Of a DNA stretch of 64,000 nucleotides, positions 26,312-35,875 are shown piece after piece. The translations under genes and the position numbers were made by a program. Source of the DNA: Flavobacteriales bacterium (GTDB lineage: Bacteria > Bacteroidota > Bacteroidia > UBA10329); assembly GCA_020635535.1 (NCBI GenBank), contig JACJZP010000001.1, forward strand, positions 1 through 64,000, given 5' to 3'. Under the pieces are notes generated by a model, which ran no database searches, was not told the origin of the DNA, and was given only the letters and a program-made list of their open reading frames with translations. The first letter of the stretch is position 1. Each line of letters opens with the position of its first letter.

Positions 26312-27561
26312 GTTATCTCGTTGCCATACTTATCTGCCTCATCCTATCGGCATTCTTTTCAGGAATGGAGATAGCATTTGTATCTGCCAATCGGTTCAAG
26401 GTTGAGGTAGACCGTAAGAAAGGTACCGTGTCTGGTGCCATTATCGGACAGTTTCTTGAGAAGCCATCGCAGTTCATCAGCGCGCTTTTGGTCGGAAACA
26501 ACATTGCGCTGGTGGTTTACGGTATCATCATGGCAAACGTGCTCGAACCGTGGATCAGAAGCTTCACATCGCAGCAAATGGTCATTCTGATTGTACAGAC
26601 CATCCTCTCTACTCTCCTCATACTGGTTACGGCTGAGTTTCTTCCTAAAGCCTTCTTTCGAATAGAACCCAACCGCATGCTCGAGATTTTTGCCATTCCA
26701 GCCAAGATCGCTTACGTCATTTTATTTCCATTGGTATGGCTCATAGACCGTTTCTCAAAACAGGTGCTTTCCGCTTTATTCAAAGTGCGTTTGAATGAAG
26801 AACAGCTCACCTTCGGACGCTCCGACCTGGATGAATACGTCAGCGAGTTCACCGCAAGCGGAGACGAGGAAGAAGACGTTGACAGCGAAATAGAGATTTT
26901 CAGAAATGCCTTGAATTTCAGCGATATCAAAGTTCGCGAGTGCATGATTCCTCGGGTAGACATCATTGCCATGGATATCAATGCAGATATTGATGACCTC
27001 AAGAACAGATTCATTGAAACCGGACTCTCCAAGATTCTGATATACCGCGATGAAATTGACAACATCATCGGTTATGTGCATTCATTCGAGATGTTCCAGA
27101 AACCAAAGGCCATCAAGAACATCATCCGTCCCATAAATCTGGTGCCTGAAAGCACCAAGGTGAAGGATCTTCTGACCCAGTTCGGTCAACAGCACCGCAG
27201 CGTGGCAGTGGTACTGAATGAGTACGGTGGCACAGCTGGAATGATAACCGTAGAGGATATTGTTGAGGAGATTTTCGGAGAAATAAAGGATGAACATGAT
27301 CTGGAAGAACTCATTGAGGAAAAGATTTCGGAATATGAGTACCGTTTCTCTGGCAAGTTGGAGATATACCACATCAATAAAACCTACAACCTCGATCTTC
27401 CAGAATCTGAAGATTACACCACGTTGGCGGGCTTTATCATAGAACACCATCAGAGTATTCCAGAGGAGAAAGAGAAGATCCGTTTGGATGATTTTCTGTT
27501 CACGGTGACGAAAATGGAGGGCACTCGGATAGAGGAAGTGCTGCTGCGCATTGAAGGTTGA
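26308..27561 (+). CDS. CNNM/HlyC-CorC family membrane protein with CBS pair
   Basis: The 417-residue protein has a DUF21/CNNM transmembrane domain (about residues 1-185, opening ICLILSAFFSGMEIAFVSANR), a CBS pair (about 205-325; CMIPRVDIIAMD, GYVHSFEMFQKPK and VVLNEYGGTAGMITVEDI) and a CorC/HlyC C-terminal domain. The family handles divalent cations, chiefly magnesium. GldE is a relative, but no gldD is adjacent, so that name is not used. The start is TTG within TTGA; the first ATG would remove half of the first membrane helix. Confidence 0.87.
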   Translation: MSYLVAILICLILSAFFSGMEIAFVSANRFKVEVDRKKGTVSGAIIGQFLEKPSQFISALLVGNNIALVVYGIIMANVLEPWIRSFTSQQMVILIVQTILSTLLILVTAEFLPKAFFRIEPNRMLEIFAIPAKIAYVILFPLVWLIDRFSKQVLSALFKVRLNEEQLTFGRSDLDEYVSEFTASGDEEEDVDSEIEIFRNALNFSDIKVRECMIPRVDIIAMDINADIDDLKNRFIETGLSKILIYRDEIDNIIGYVHSFEMFQKPKAIKNIIRPINLVPESTKVKDLLTQFGQQHRSVAVVLNEYGGTAGMITVEDIVEEIFGEIKDEHDLEELIEEKISEYEYRFSGKLEIYHINKTYNLDLPESEDYTTLAGFIIEHHQSIPEEKEKIRLDDFLFTVTKMEGTRIEEVLLRIEG

Positions 27562-27578
27562 CCGAATAATTGAATTAA

Positions 27579-27597
27579 TGTTAACGGTATATTAACA
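27579..27597 (+). promoter_or_regulatory. Pho-box-like repeat upstream of the PhoB/PhoR-like pair
   Basis: TTAACG (27581) and TTAACA (27592) are direct repeats with an 11-base period, as in Pho boxes; the same bases can be read as TGTTAA-N7-TTAACA. It lies 48 bases before the regulator start. Function is inferred from form and position. Confidence 0.45.
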
Positions 27598-27644
27598 CCC
27601 ACATACACGAAGTTCAAGACTTTTGGCACGCACATCAACCAAAG

Positions 27645-28325
27645 ATGAAGGAAGATTCAACTATTCTGATCGTAGATGATGAGGAAGACATTCTGGAGTT
27701 CCTCGAGTACAATCTGAAAAAGGAAGAGTTCGAAGTTTACACGGCTTCTTCTGGCAGAAAGGCCATTGAAATTGCCCAAAAAGTAAACCCCGACCTCATC
27801 ATACTGGATGTGATGATGCCAGACCTTGACGGAATTGAGACCTGCAAAGAGCTGCGTGACCTTCCTAATCTGAAGAATACGCTTATTGCATTCCTTACTG
27901 CCCGTAACGAGGACTACTCTCAGATTGCCGGGTTTGACGCTGGTGCAGACGATTATATCAATAAGCCCATAAAGCCACGTGTTCTCATCAGTAGGATAAA
28001 GGCATTGCTTAGACGGAATAATCCGCTTAACCTGAACCAGGTTTTCGAGACCGAATCTGGTCTGAAGATCGATCGTAACAAATACGTTATCGAACTTGAT
28101 GGTAACGAGATCACGCTTCCTAAAAAGGAATTTGAACTTTTGGCCCTGTTGGCCTCCAAACCAGGTCATGTTTTTACTCGAGATAACATCCTGAGTTCTG
28201 TTTGGGGCGCGCAAGTGGTTGTTGGAGACAGAACCATTGATGTGCATATCCGAAAGCTTCGCGAAAAGATCGGAGACAAGTCCATTAAAACAGTAAAAGG
28301 AGTAGGTTACAAGTTCGAGCAGTAA
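27645..28325 (+). CDS. OmpR/PhoB-family response regulator
   Basis: The 226-residue regulator has a receiver domain (residues 5-120) with DDEED at 11-15, phospho-acceptor Asp55 in ILDVMMPD and Lys in INKPIKPR, and a winged-helix DNA-binding domain (about 130-225; LPKKEFELLALLASKPGHVFTR, DRTIDVHIRKLREKIG). The kinase gene follows after 10 bases. Together they resemble PhoB/PhoR of Bacteroidota, which control phosphate starvation; the Pho-box-like repeat upstream fits autoregulation, but a phosphate role has not been shown. Confidence 0.93.
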   Translation: MKEDSTILIVDDEEDILEFLEYNLKKEEFEVYTASSGRKAIEIAQKVNPDLIILDVMMPDLDGIETCKELRDLPNLKNTLIAFLTARNEDYSQIAGFDAGADDYINKPIKPRVLISRIKALLRRNNPLNLNQVFETESGLKIDRNKYVIELDGNEITLPKKEFELLALLASKPGHVFTRDNILSSVWGAQVVVGDRTIDVHIRKLREKIGDKSIKTVKGVGYKFEQ

Positions 28326-28335
28326 CTTTGCTCGA

Positions 28336-29391
28336 GTGAAAGGACCTAATCAACGAAATCTTATTGCGTCCACAGCATTGATGGTTGCTGCTGGGCTCAC
28401 CATCATCTTATCGTTGGTGGATTTCATCGGATTCCGCGCTTTTCATCCAATAAAGGCGGTCATCACTTTCGGAATTTCATTCGTAAGTGCTTATCTGATG
28501 GTTCGGTTTGTAGTGAATGTATTCATCTACGAGAAGATCAGATTGATCTATAAGACCATCCATAACCTCAAAACTCCCAAATCTGAACTGAGAAAACGTC
28601 TTCAGGAAGAGCGCGATATTCTTGAATCGGTCAACACAGAGGTTGTCTCGTGGGCCGAAAACAAGCAACGCGAAATTCAGTCGTTGAAAGAACAGGAAGC
28701 GTACAGAAGAGATTTTCTCGGAAACGTGTCTCATGAACTCAAGACTCCGATCTTCAACATTCAAGGCTATATACACACCCTACTGGATGGTGGCTTGGAA
28801 GACGAAGAGATCAACAGGAAGTTCCTGAAACGTGCAGATAAGAGTGTTGAACGGTTGATATCGGTTGTGGAAGATCTTGATGTTATTTCCAGACTGGAAT
28901 CTGGCCGTTTGGAGCTGAACATCCAACGCATAAATATTGTAGAACTGGCCAAGGAGGTCATAGAAATGGAAGAGATGAAAGCAGAAAGGCGAGACATCTC
29001 CATTAGGTTCAACGAGAAGTATGATAAGCCGATCTATGTAATGGCAGATGGTGATCAGATTCGTCAGGTGTACATCAACCTTATCGACAATAGCATCAAG
29101 TATGGGTCTCAGGATGGCTCCATCAAGCTTCGTTTTTACGATATGGATGAGAATATCCTTTGCGAAGTAGCTGATGATGGACCCGGAATTGAAGCCAAAC
29201 ACCTACCTCGATTGTTTGAGCGATTTTATCGAGTAGACAAGGCGCGCGACCGTCACGCAGGCGGAACAGGTCTTGGGCTTTCCATTGTAAAACACATTCT
29301 TGAAGCCCATGGGCAATCAATTAACGTGCGTTCGTTAACTGGAGAAAACTCCGGAACCACGTTTTCGTTCACACTATCTAAAGCGAAGTAA
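28336..29391 (+). CDS. PhoR-like sensor histidine kinase
   Basis: The 351-residue kinase has two N-terminal helices (about residues 10-30 and 42-63) with almost no external loop, a short linker, the HisKA domain with His133 in NVSHELKTPI, and a HATPase domain with NLIDNSIKYGS, ADDGPGIEA, FERFYR and GTGLGLSI motifs. The lack of a periplasmic sensor domain suggests that it is driven by a membrane partner. The start is GTG at 28336, 10 bases after the regulator gene; the first ATG would cut into the first helix. The 3' end overlaps the converging glycosyltransferase gene by 14 bases. Confidence 0.91.
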   Translation: MKGPNQRNLIASTALMVAAGLTIILSLVDFIGFRAFHPIKAVITFGISFVSAYLMVRFVVNVFIYEKIRLIYKTIHNLKTPKSELRKRLQEERDILESVNTEVVSWAENKQREIQSLKEQEAYRRDFLGNVSHELKTPIFNIQGYIHTLLDGGLEDEEINRKFLKRADKSVERLISVVEDLDVISRLESGRLELNIQRINIVELAKEVIEMEEMKAERRDISIRFNEKYDKPIYVMADGDQIRQVYINLIDNSIKYGSQDGSIKLRFYDMDENILCEVADDGPGIEAKHLPRLFERFYRVDKARDRHAGGTGLGLSIVKHILEAHGQSINVRSLTGENSGTTFSFTLSKAK

Positions 29392-30427
29392 CAAACGCAT
29401 TAACAGATGCCTTGAATGCATCGAATTTCTGCGGCTGAAATCCAGAATACTCATCCGATTTTCTAATGGCCGCAGTCAGGTCAAACCTCCGCTGATCCAA
29501 GGCCACGTGTTGTTTTCGTTCATCAAACAGTTTCGCAAGATATTCCTGCTCTGTTTGTCCAGGCGTGGGTACGAAAACAGCTTTTTTTCCCATTGCTGCC
29601 AGATCCATGATGGTTGAATAACCTGATCGGGAAACAATCAATTTCGCTGCGGCAATTTCCTGTTGCAACTGTCCTGCATTCAAATGTGAAACCACACGGA
29701 GATTGTCTTCCATTCTATCGAACTGCTTGTCTGGCGTGCCGACCACCGCAGTAACTTTTCCATCAAAACCTTTCAGTTGTTCCAGAACCAACTGTTCGAA
29801 TCGAGTACGCTGCGGTTCAGGCCCAGAGATAAGTACCAATAAATCGGTTTTCAGTTCGGTTTCAACAGCTTCAAATCGCGATAGCGGCCCGATGTATTCT
29901 GAATTGAAGGGTTTAGGGTATTTGTGAGAAAGGTCGCCCGACAAACCTTCTTTTTCAAAATCGGGAATCCAAACCCTTGAGAACCTCCGCATGTAATTCA
30001 TGTGCATGCGGTACAAGGTTGTTTCGAAAAATGGTGCTTTGATCATAACCTGGTGCGTGATGTACACACATGGCACCTGATCGGTATGCAGCCCGAAACG
30101 ATTATCAGATATCACTCCATCCAACTTCAGCTTGGGAACAAGCTTCTTCAACTCCTGTTCTTCCTCGCGGATCCGTCCAAGAATTTGAGGCGTTGACCTG
30201 AACATTTTCCAAACCATGCCCGTTCCCTTTGGATAGGTTATGTTATAGCCTTCAAAAAGATGAGTTTCCGCATCTGGAAATTCAGAGGACAGCAACTTGA
30301 GCGAACGACCTGAAGCAGCGATCACAGGCTCATTTCCTGTGTTCAATAAGTGCCGTATTATGGGTATGCAACGCGTTGCATGTCCCAATCCCCAATCCAG
30401 TGGTGCTATCAGAATCCGCTTGCTCAT
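29378..30427 (-). CDS. MurG-like (GT28/GT-B) glycosyltransferase
   Basis: The 349-residue protein has the GT-B layout. The N-terminal half begins RILIAPLDWGLGHATR with the glycine-rich acceptor loop, and the C-terminal half holds the nucleotide-sugar motif SRSGYSTIMDLAAMGKKAVFV followed by PTPGQTEQEYLA, as in MurG-type enzymes. It is too divergent from MurG itself (no GGSLGA motif) and is not in a division-cell wall cluster. The acceptor is unknown. It is transcribed divergently from the CocE-type hydrolase gene and converges with the PhoR-like kinase gene. Confidence 0.82.
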   Translation of the reverse strand: MSKRILIAPLDWGLGHATRCIPIIRHLLNTGNEPVIAASGRSLKLLSSEFPDAETHLFEGYNITYPKGTGMVWKMFRSTPQILGRIREEEQELKKLVPKLKLDGVISDNRFGLHTDQVPCVYITHQVMIKAPFFETTLYRMHMNYMRRFSRVWIPDFEKEGLSGDLSHKYPKPFNSEYIGPLSRFEAVETELKTDLLVLISGPEPQRTRFEQLVLEQLKGFDGKVTAVVGTPDKQFDRMEDNLRVVSHLNAGQLQQEIAAAKLIVSRSGYSTIMDLAAMGKKAVFVPTPGQTEQEYLAKLFDERKQHVALDQRRFDLTAAIRKSDEYSGFQPQKFDAFKASVNAFVTSL

Positions 30428-30476
30428 TAATTATGTCGCAAAATGCCAAAAAATCGACCGATAGCAACCAACTTGA

Positions 30477-30508
30477 TTTTTGATAAGGCCTTATTGAAAT
30501 TACCTTTG
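30477..30508 (+). promoter_or_regulatory. Bacteroidota-type promoter of the CocE-type hydrolase
   Basis: TTTTTG (30477-30482), 18 bases, then TACCTTTG (30501-30508) match the consensus. The ATG at 30534 is 26 bases downstream. Confidence 0.7.
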
Positions 30509-30533
30509 TACTCCCCTAATTCTTCAGAGCAAA

Positions 30534-32432
30534 ATGCGTAAACTCATTCTGGCCATCATTGCTATGGCCATCGGCACCGTTGGCTACTCATATGTAGCTC
30601 CCGAACCAGACAGTACCAACACACAAGAGGAGGCTCCGGTTTATGAGCGGGAAATGGATTACCGCGGCCACACCAAGAAGACCTACTATGTTGCCATGGA
30701 TGATGGCATTCGGCTGGCGGTGAACGTATATCTACCAAAAGGATTAAAGAAAGGTGAAAAAGTACCCGCTGTTCTGTTTCAGACCCGTTATTGGAGGGGG
30801 GTTGGTTTGAAATGGCCATTTTCTGGCCTTGTTGACATGGTGCCACATACCGCCAATTTCCCTGTTTTGGACCTGCCCAAATACGGCTATGGATTAGTGA
30901 CCGTTGATGTTCGGGGAAGCGGTGCTTCGGAGGGCACCAAAACCCTTACACTTTGCGACATGCGCGAGGTTATGGACAGCAAGAACATGATCGATTGGGT
31001 GGTTGAGCAAGAATGGTGTAATGGGAATGTTGGTGCAACGGGTGTTTCGTACATCGGGAACACTGCACTGTACGCGCTTTACAATCAGCACCCGAACCTG
31101 AAGGCCATTGTTCCAACCTATTCGCTGTGGGATCTATATGACGATGTTTCTGCCCCTGGTGGAATCTATTTTCATCAGTTCATCAGTCAGTATGGCGATT
31201 TCTGCGAGACGCTTGATAAGAACATCATTCCGAAAAGTAGAAACGCACGGGGCGCTAAACTTTCTTACGGTGTGGAACGCGTGAAAGGCTACTCCAAAAA
31301 GGACATGCAGAAGATCTGGGAGCAGCATACGTGTAATCATTATCATAGAACAGAAGGTGGTACGGCCGAATATGCTGATGATGTATGGACCATCAACGGG
31401 AGTTTCCGCGTGCGCGACATTCTTTCTCCGCACCTTTTCAAAGACAAGATACAAGGTTCTGGAGCAGCCATTTATTCTTGGAGTGGCTGGTGGGATGCAG
31501 CCTTCTCTCATGCAGCCATCCGTCAGTTCATCAATTTAAATGATGGCAGAAACCGCTTACGATTGGGTCCGTGGAATCATGGTGGCGGTGCCAATGTAAG
31601 TCCATCCGTGGCTGCCCCATCTCAGCATGATGATGTGAAGGAGGTGGTTCGCTTCTTCGACTATCATTTGAAAGGCATTGACAACGGGTTGGATAAATCT
31701 CCTCGAATCTATTACTACACAATGGGTGAGGATGTTTGGAAAACAGCCAACGAGTGGCCTATTCCTGCCGAAAAGCGCGACTTTTTCTTTCATGCCGGTG
31801 GAAAAGCAGATTGGTCTGTTGACAGAGCAGACAATAGCTTCACAAACTATAAAGTGGACACCACCCATTCCATAGGAGCAGATTGCCGCTGGAACTTCGG
31901 CACAAACCATTCTGGTATCACTTACGCAGATGCTACCTCCGAAGACAGCATCACCGTTGTCTTCACTTTAGCCGAATTGACGGAAGAAATCGAGGTCACT
32001 GGGCATCCGCAAGTGAATCTTTATCTGAAATCAGCTACAGAAGATGGTTCTGTTTTCGCGTATTTGGAAGATGTAGATGAGAACGGAAACGTTTGGAAAG
32101 TAACAGATGGTCAGTTCCGATTTGTTCACCGTAAGATTCTTGATAAAGCTCCGCATTATGAAGACGTGGTTCCATATCACAGCTTCAATCAGGTTGATGC
32201 CATGCCAATGGATACATCAAAAGTGGAAATGGTTTCATTTGATATGTTACCGACCTCTCATTTGTTCAAGAAAGGGCACAGGATCCAAATCCGATTGGCT
32301 GGAGTTGATACATACAATTTCAAAATGCTGTATCCGAATGGTGGTGCTTGGGAGATCCATCATGATGCCACGCATCCATCGCATGTGGAACTGCCCATTG
32401 TAGACCGCACCGTAGCAGTGGGAATGGATTAA
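30534..32432 (+). CDS. Exported CocE/NonD family (X-Pro dipeptidyl-peptidase S15-like) hydrolase
   Basis: The 632-residue protein has a signal peptide (about 1-20) and an alpha/beta-hydrolase domain with nucleophile Ser172 in GVSYIGN, a GxSYxG elbow, and the DVRGSGASEG motif of the S15/CocE group. A galactose-binding-like C-terminal domain (about 400-620; VNLYLKSATEDGSVFAYLEDVD, GHRIQIRLAG) completes the family architecture. Members cleave X-Pro peptides, cocaine-like esters or acyl-beta-lactams, and the substrate cannot be predicted. The stop shares TTAA with the stop of the converging channel gene. Confidence 0.88.
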   Translation: MRKLILAIIAMAIGTVGYSYVAPEPDSTNTQEEAPVYEREMDYRGHTKKTYYVAMDDGIRLAVNVYLPKGLKKGEKVPAVLFQTRYWRGVGLKWPFSGLVDMVPHTANFPVLDLPKYGYGLVTVDVRGSGASEGTKTLTLCDMREVMDSKNMIDWVVEQEWCNGNVGATGVSYIGNTALYALYNQHPNLKAIVPTYSLWDLYDDVSAPGGIYFHQFISQYGDFCETLDKNIIPKSRNARGAKLSYGVERVKGYSKKDMQKIWEQHTCNHYHRTEGGTAEYADDVWTINGSFRVRDILSPHLFKDKIQGSGAAIYSWSGWWDAAFSHAAIRQFINLNDGRNRLRLGPWNHGGGANVSPSVAAPSQHDDVKEVVRFFDYHLKGIDNGLDKSPRIYYYTMGEDVWKTANEWPIPAEKRDFFFHAGGKADWSVDRADNSFTNYKVDTTHSIGADCRWNFGTNHSGITYADATSEDSITVVFTLAELTEEIEVTGHPQVNLYLKSATEDGSVFAYLEDVDENGNVWKVTDGQFRFVHRKILDKAPHYEDVVPYHSFNQVDAMPMDTSKVEMVSFDMLPTSHLFKKGHRIQIRLAGVDTYNFKMLYPNGGAWEIHHDATHPSHVELPIVDRTVAVGMD

Positions 32433-33085
32433 GGTGTCTGCGGACCTTTGATCACATTACTTACAGGGACTGCCAATGCGGCTCCAACTATCGGAGCAAC
32501 TATGTAGACCCAGATATGCTCCAAGTTTCCAGACACCAATGCTGGCCCAAGAGATCGGGCAGGGTTCATGGATGCACCAGAAATCGGACCTCCCACTAAC
32601 GCAAGAACTGCTACTGCCGCGCCAATAGCAATTCCAGCCAATGTCCCTACCTCTTTAGAGCCCGTTGCCACCATGATAATAATGAGCATCAGAAGAAAGG
32701 TTATTGCCACCTCGAGCACAAAAGACTGCATGACAGACCCAGAAACCAGCGTGGCACCCAAATGAGTGGAATCTTCAGGAAATAAATACCAGAGAAGCGC
32801 ACAGGCCATGGTAGAGCCGATAATCTGCGCAATTATATAAGGCCCAACTTCCTTCAATGGAAATCTACCCGAAAGCCAAAACGCTATGGTAACTGCTGGG
32901 TTGATATGCGCCCCAGAAACATCACCAAAACTGTAAACCATGGCCATGACAACCAAACCAAAAACCGTACAGATGCCAAGATGACCCACGGCTCCATCCG
33001 TTACACCGTTAACAACAACGGCTCCGCAACCTGTGAAAATCAACCCGAAGGTTCCGAGAACTTCAGATAATAATTTTCGAGTCAT
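32429..33085 (-). CDS. Aquaporin-family (MIP) channel
   Basis: The 218-residue protein has six membrane helices and two NPA half-helices: INPAVT near residue 62 and MNPARS near residue 173. The Arg after the second NPA, part of the selectivity filter, is present. Compared from memory with AqpZ, the helix-2 Phe seems kept, but the helix-5 His is replaced by Ala, so the pore may be wider than a strict water channel and could pass glycerol, urea or metalloids. That is inference. The gene stands alone and converges with the hydrolase gene. Confidence 0.9.
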   Translation of the reverse strand: MTRKLLSEVLGTFGLIFTGCGAVVVNGVTDGAVGHLGICTVFGLVVMAMVYSFGDVSGAHINPAVTIAFWLSGRFPLKEVGPYIIAQIIGSTMACALLWYLFPEDSTHLGATLVSGSVMQSFVLEVAITFLLMLIIIMVATGSKEVGTLAGIAIGAAVAVLALVGGPISGASMNPARSLGPALVSGNLEHIWVYIVAPIVGAALAVPVSNVIKGPQTP

Positions 33086-33166
33086 AATCTAAATGTAGTA
33101 ACATCCGAAAACATAAAAACTTGCACACTTCCATGGCTTTTCACGATAGTCATAACCGATGCTGAT

Positions 33167-34051
33167 CTATTCTCCGCCTCCAAAAAACCGCTTTCTCAGA
33201 GCCGCAAAAGCACCAACAACCGCCACGGCAATTACCTTCCAGAATTTAAGTAATGCCGCAAATACACCAGCTTTGGCCAATACTTTACCAGCAATGAGAC
33301 CTCCTATACCGTAGGCGGCCACCTCATCAATATCAGGGTCGAAATTACTGTACTTATGTCCTTCATTAAACTCAACACTGGCGAGGATTTCATCAATATC
33401 GTTCTTAAACACAGGTAGCACGCTTATATCTCCAATCGCATTCATGTTCAGATAACCTTTTCTCCCAAGAATACGGATGTTGTAATTGAGCGTATTTACA
33501 TCAGAGCCTTCGAAGTGCAACTCTTTGGCCCAATGTAATTTCTTATTGGCCTTGTCGTAATAGGGAGGAGATGCCCAGCCGAGCAACTCAATAGTTGGAT
33601 AGCCTTCCTCTTTACGTAGCGAATTCTCTTCTTTGGCATCGCTCTGCATCTCTTCCAAGAGATCATCATAGTTGATATCCTCGGCATCATCATCTTCAAT
33701 ATATCCATCATCTGAATAAGTGATTTCCACAGCGTAGGTGAAATCTTCACTCAACGGAGAAATTTCCTCTGGAAAAAGCATTCCTAAACATTCCGATGGA
33801 GGATTACCCCAAAGATCGCTAAGTACATAACTGCTCTGTTCGGAGTTTAGGAACTTGTACCCTTCTGGCACGTTAATGTTCGCTACTCCATCCATTAGCT
33901 CTACGGTTCCATATTGGTAGTCGAAAGAGCCATTTATACTATCCATAATGGCCTGAACGTCTACAATTTCTTCAGTAAGTGCTGTGTCTTCTTGGGCACA
34001 TGTTAAGGATGCGGCTGCAAGAAGTATAATCAGTGTGATAAATTTTCTCAT
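33167..34051 (-). CDS. DUF2167 family membrane protein
   Basis: The 294-residue product has a signal peptide (ending TCAQE) and the DUF2167 body: GTVELMDGVANINVPEGYKFL near residue 47, WGNPPSECLGMLFP near 80, a very acidic stretch (YIEDDDAEDINYDDLLEEM) near 112, and GWASPPYYDKANKKLHWAKEL near 157. A C-terminal hydrophobic segment (about 245-280) ends in a basic FF-containing tail, consistent with a single membrane anchor. Function of the family is unknown. It is flanked by its own leader and by the groEL terminator on the other side. Confidence 0.85.
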   Translation of the reverse strand: MRKFITLIILLAAASLTCAQEDTALTEEIVDVQAIMDSINGSFDYQYGTVELMDGVANINVPEGYKFLNSEQSSYVLSDLWGNPPSECLGMLFPEEISPLSEDFTYAVEITYSDDGYIEDDDAEDINYDDLLEEMQSDAKEENSLRKEEGYPTIELLGWASPPYYDKANKKLHWAKELHFEGSDVNTLNYNIRILGRKGYLNMNAIGDISVLPVFKNDIDEILASVEFNEGHKYSNFDPDIDEVAAYGIGGLIAGKVLAKAGVFAALLKFWKVIAVAVVGAFAALRKRFFGGGE

Positions 34052-34144
34052 GTAGGCGATTGGTTAAGGGTTGATAGATGAGCAAAATATAATAAAGTAT
34101 TACATTCTGGCTTCACAATTTTATGTTATTGAAATCGTAGTGAC

Positions 34145-34182
34145 AAAAAAGCCCCGCCACGCGAATCGCGTGGCGGGGCTTT
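34145..34182 (-). terminator. Terminator of groES-groEL
   Basis: A perfect 16-bp stem (34148-34163 with 34167-34182, loop AAT) runs into six T on the minus strand, 26 bases after the groEL stop. Confidence 0.93.
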
Positions 34183-34207
34183 CCGTAGTTATCCGTAACG
34201 AAGAGGC

Positions 34208-35848
34208 TTACATCATGCCGCCCATGCCACCCATTCCTCCTGGAGGCATTCCTGCCATTGGGTTGCCTTCTTCTGGCTCATCGGCCAATACGCACTCGGT
34301 GGTAAGAAGCATACCTGCAATAGAGGCTGCATTCTCCAACGCCACACGGCTTACTTTGGTAGGGTCGATAATACCGAAATCGTACATGCTTCCGTACTCA
34401 TCTGTACGCGCATTGTAACCGAAATCGTCTTTTCCTTCTTTCACTTTCTGAACCACAATGCTGCCTTCTAGACCAGCGTTGGCCACGATCTGACGCAATG
34501 GCTCCTCGATAGAGCGAAGAACGATGTCGATACCTGTTTTCTCATCTGCATTCTCTGGCTTCAGCTTGCCAATAGCTGCAATGGTACGTAGGTAAGCTAC
34601 GCCACCACCAGGAACGATTCCTTCCTCAACCGCAGCGCGGGTTGCGTGAAGTGCGTCATCCACACGGTCTTTCTTCTCTTTCATTTCAACCTCAGTTGCA
34701 GCACCTACATAAAGTACAGCCACACCTCCGGCCAACTTGGCCAAACGCTCCTGAAGTTTCTCACGATCGTAATCAGAAGTTGTAGACTCGATTTGAGCTT
34801 TGATCTGATTTACACGCGCCTTGATAGCGTCTTCCTCGCCAGCACCATTTACAATAGTGGTGTTGTCTTTATCGATAACGATCTTCTCAGCAGTACCAAG
34901 GTCGGCCAATGTAGCGTCTTCCAACTTCAGACCTTTCTCCTCGCTGATCACGGTTCCGCCAGTAAGGATTGCGATGTCTTCCAACATGGCTTTTCTTCTG
35001 TCTCCGAAACCTGGTGCCTTAACAGCAGCAATTTTGAGTGAGCCACGGATCTTGTTCACAACCAATGTTGCCAACGCTTCTCCTTCAACTTCCTCGCAGA
35101 TGATCAACAATGGCTTACCGCTCTGTGCAGCTTTCTCCAACACAGGCAGCATGTCTTTCATGTTGCTGATCTTCTTATCGTGGATAAGGATGAACGGGTT
35201 GTCCAAAACCGCTTCCATTTTCTCGGCATCGGTAACGAAGTATGGCGACTGGTAACCGCGGTCGAACTGCATACCTTCCACAACATCAACAGTTGTTTCG
35301 GTTCCTTTTGCCTCTTCTACCGTAATTACACCTTCCTTGCCTACTTTGCTCATGGCCTCGGCAATCAGTTTTCCGATGGTTGCATCGCTGTTGGCAGAGA
35401 TGGTAGCCACCTGCTCAATTTTAGCGATGTCGTCTCCTACCGACTTCGATACTTTCTTAAGCTCAGTAACAACAGCCTCAACAGCTTTGTCAATACCTCT
35501 CTTAAGGTCCATTGGGTTAGCACCTGCTGCCACGTTCTTCAAACCAGTAGTTACAATTGCCTGAGCAAGAACAGTAGCGGTAGTGGTTCCGTCTCCGGCC
35601 ACATCGTTGGTTTTGGAAGCCACTTCCTTAACCATTTGTGCACCCATGTTCTCGATAGCGTCCTTCAACTCGATCTCCTTAGCAACAGTAACACCATCTT
35701 TGGTTACTGCCGGAGCACCGAATTTCTTATCGATAATTACGTTACGACCTTTTGGACCCAAGGTCACTTTTACTGCGTTTGCAAGGGCATCAACCCCTTT
35801 TTTCAATCTGTCGCGTGCGTCCAGATCGAATTCAATTTGCTTTGCCAT
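34208..35848 (-). CDS. groEL: 60 kDa chaperonin GroEL
   Basis: The 546-residue chaperonin subunit forms the double-ring folding chamber with GroES. The N-terminus (MAKQIEFDLDARDRLKKGVDALA), the ATP-site motifs (GPKGRNV, DGTTTATVLA), and the C-terminal GGMGGMGGMM tail are all typical. Length is standard. It follows groES after 27 bases and ends at a strong terminator. The long open frames on the opposite strand here are products of codon bias. Confidence 0.99.
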   Translation of the reverse strand: MAKQIEFDLDARDRLKKGVDALANAVKVTLGPKGRNVIIDKKFGAPAVTKDGVTVAKEIELKDAIENMGAQMVKEVASKTNDVAGDGTTTATVLAQAIVTTGLKNVAAGANPMDLKRGIDKAVEAVVTELKKVSKSVGDDIAKIEQVATISANSDATIGKLIAEAMSKVGKEGVITVEEAKGTETTVDVVEGMQFDRGYQSPYFVTDAEKMEAVLDNPFILIHDKKISNMKDMLPVLEKAAQSGKPLLIICEEVEGEALATLVVNKIRGSLKIAAVKAPGFGDRRKAMLEDIAILTGGTVISEEKGLKLEDATLADLGTAEKIVIDKDNTTIVNGAGEEDAIKARVNQIKAQIESTTSDYDREKLQERLAKLAGGVAVLYVGAATEVEMKEKKDRVDDALHATRAAVEEGIVPGGGVAYLRTIAAIGKLKPENADEKTGIDIVLRSIEEPLRQIVANAGLEGSIVVQKVKEGKDDFGYNARTDEYGSMYDFGIIDPTKVSRVALENAASIAGMLLTTECVLADEPEEGNPMAGMPPGGMGGMGGMM

Positions 35849-35875
35849 TTTGTTTGATTTTTAAAGGTTTGATGA

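Noticed and set aside
26308..27561. Naming the CNNM protein gldE
   Set aside because: GldE belongs to the same family, but no gldD or other gliding gene is adjacent and the context is the coaX-lptC cluster.
35180..35857. 225-codon open frame antisense to groEL
   Set aside because: It lies wholly within groEL on the other strand, has no start context and no recognisable fold; such frames arise from the codon use of highly expressed genes.
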